From Coprinopsis marcescibilis (lineage: Eukaryota; Basidiomycota; Agaricomycetes; Agaricales; Psathyrellaceae), in the NCBI GenBank assembly GCA_004369085.1, contig ML210343.1, positions 11,404 to 55,263 of the forward strand: a stretch of DNA of 43,860 nt, given 5' to 3'. The notes beneath the pieces are model-generated. The model searched no databases. It saw nothing but the letters and a program-made list of their open reading frames with translations, and was not told the origin of the DNA. Both the position numbers and the translations under genes were made by a program. This document shows positions 42,865 to 43,860 of the stretch, one piece after another. Each line of letters opens with the position of its first letter. Within the stretch, counting starts at the first letter, position 1.

Positions 42865-43860
42865 TTACTGGCAGGACAACGTAGCCATTGCACTGCGAAA
42901 CCACGATCCGTCGGCCATGCTCAAGGCAGGTCTGGTGTCCTTCGCAGATAACACACTCCTCTTTAGGATTCCAGAAGCCGCGGGTCTATCCAAAGGATTC
43001 GCCCCCCAGCATTCCTCCATAAGCTCCCATAGAGCATCGGTGAGGCCAAACTTCGTATAAGCCTCTGAGTATAAATCCGGCTTTGAAGGACGTGACCCGC
43101 CTATTACGTTCAAGATAACAGATGCCTCTCGCCGGTACTCAAAAAATGGCAGTTTGCCAGTCATGACCTGTATAGTGAAGGTTAAGTAAAGTTTTCTCAC
43201 AGACGAGAATGCCGACATACTTCGTAGCACACGCATCCATAGGCGTAAATATCCATCTCCTTCCGCGGGGTCGAGCCGTTTTGATCGTCGTCGGCGAGTA
43301 GCTCGGGGGCTTTCCAACGAGCACTCCCTCCATTTGTAGAGGTCCACGACATCGACGCCAAATCCACGAGCTTGGTAAGACCAAAGTCGGTGATGCTTGC
43401 GTGACCCGACGACGTCACGATCACGTTCGTCTCCTCAGAGCTGAGCTTTTGCTGAAATGTATAATGAAAATGGCCACTCACCCCTTTGAGATCTCCGTGT
43501 ACTATGTCACTCTTGTGAAGATAAGCTAAGCCAGATGCAATGTCGGAGAGCTTGCTCTATCTGTTAGAAAAGCAGAATCGTATGAAAGTCCGTCCCTTGA
43601 CACGCACCAGCCACAGACGATTGATTGGTGGGTCAGGTTTGAGGTACTCGAGTACATTACCGCAATCCATCCATGGAGAAACTAAACATAAGGAATCGGG
43701 ATAGAGCCAATCCTCCATTCGGTAAATTCCATAGAATGGGAGTAAGTTGTCATGTAAAAGCAGGTTCCAAAAATTGCCCTCGCGCAGCAGGAACTAGTCA
43801 CTCAAAGTTACTATAGATGCTAAGTTTCGAATCGATGGATCACTTACTTTGGCTATTTCG
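42865..43860 (-). CDS. TKL-type protein kinase, C-terminal part; 5' end outside window
   Basis: Visible exons (minus): 43860-43848, 43793-43608, 43550-43482, 43430-43221, 43167-42865. They encode the kinase from just before the alpha-C helix (EIAK, then FLLREGNFW) through LLPFYGIYR, SPWMDCGNVLEYL, LAYLHKSDIVHGDLKG, the metal-binding Asn after the intron (TNVIVTSSGHASITDFG), ARWKAPELL, MDIYAYGCVCYE and the C-lobe GKLPFFEYRREASVI. Catalytic Asp and DFG are present. Exon sizes match the neighbours (69-nt catalytic exon). The acceptor before the TNVIV exon was set so that the spacing from Asp to Asn is normal. The glycine loop and N-terminus are beyond the window. Confidence 0.87.

Overview
The window looks like an accessory region of a basidiomycete, most likely Agaricomycete, genome. 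Genes are split by many short GT-AG introns (about 46-76 nt). There is a NACHT-ankyrin (NLR-like) gene, a cluster of TKL-type kinases of the kind expanded in mushroom-forming fungi, Ty3/gypsy, Tc1/mariner and hAT debris, and a few conserved housekeeping genes. All exon models here were made by hand from splice motifs, frame continuity and family resemblance.

Layout. 1-5.3 kb: a decayed minus-strand Ty3/gypsy element cut by the window edge, a 254-bp fold-back element, and a complete Tc1-like element with TA target duplication inside a 79-bp tandem repeat. 5.45-9.0 kb: an intact 984-aa NACHT-ankyrin gene with an N-myristoylation-type start and a run of duplicated phase-1 exons. 11.0-13.8 kb: a pseudogene of the C-terminal part of the spliceosomal helicase Brr2, with introns kept, and a 400-bp hAT-type MITE inside it. 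15.0-18.4 kb: a minus-strand kinase pseudogene with broken catalytic motifs. 18.5-20.6 kb: repeats. 21.5-25.3 kb: the main discovery candidate, a 14-exon minus-strand gene whose exons add up to one uninterrupted 1013-aa frame with a Spa2/GIT homology domain (SHD), a NACHT-like NTPase with a degenerate P-loop, and a complete TKL kinase. Divergent from it is a peroxisomal ABCD half-transporter (25.7-28.6 kb). 31.5-36.5 kb: a secreted M43 metalloprotease, a secreted cysteine-rich protein, a two-TM TMEM242-like protein and the Mdm35 homologue. 37.4-43.9 kb: three more TKL kinases: one soluble, one with a predicted membrane anchor, and one running off the window end.

How the genes may relate. The five kinase loci share intron positions around the catalytic loop (a 69-nt exon in four, 68 nt in the broken one), so they arose by DNA-level duplication. 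The NACHT modules of the 5.45-kb gene and the 21.5-kb gene share a 25-nt mini-exon carrying the P-loop and a phase-2 intron downstream. The 5.45-kb gene and the 15-kb pseudogene also share a GASN-type motif. Together this suggests a region where NLR-like sensor modules and TKL kinases recombine, giving both new composites and dead copies. That the composites work in signalling or non-self recognition is inference.
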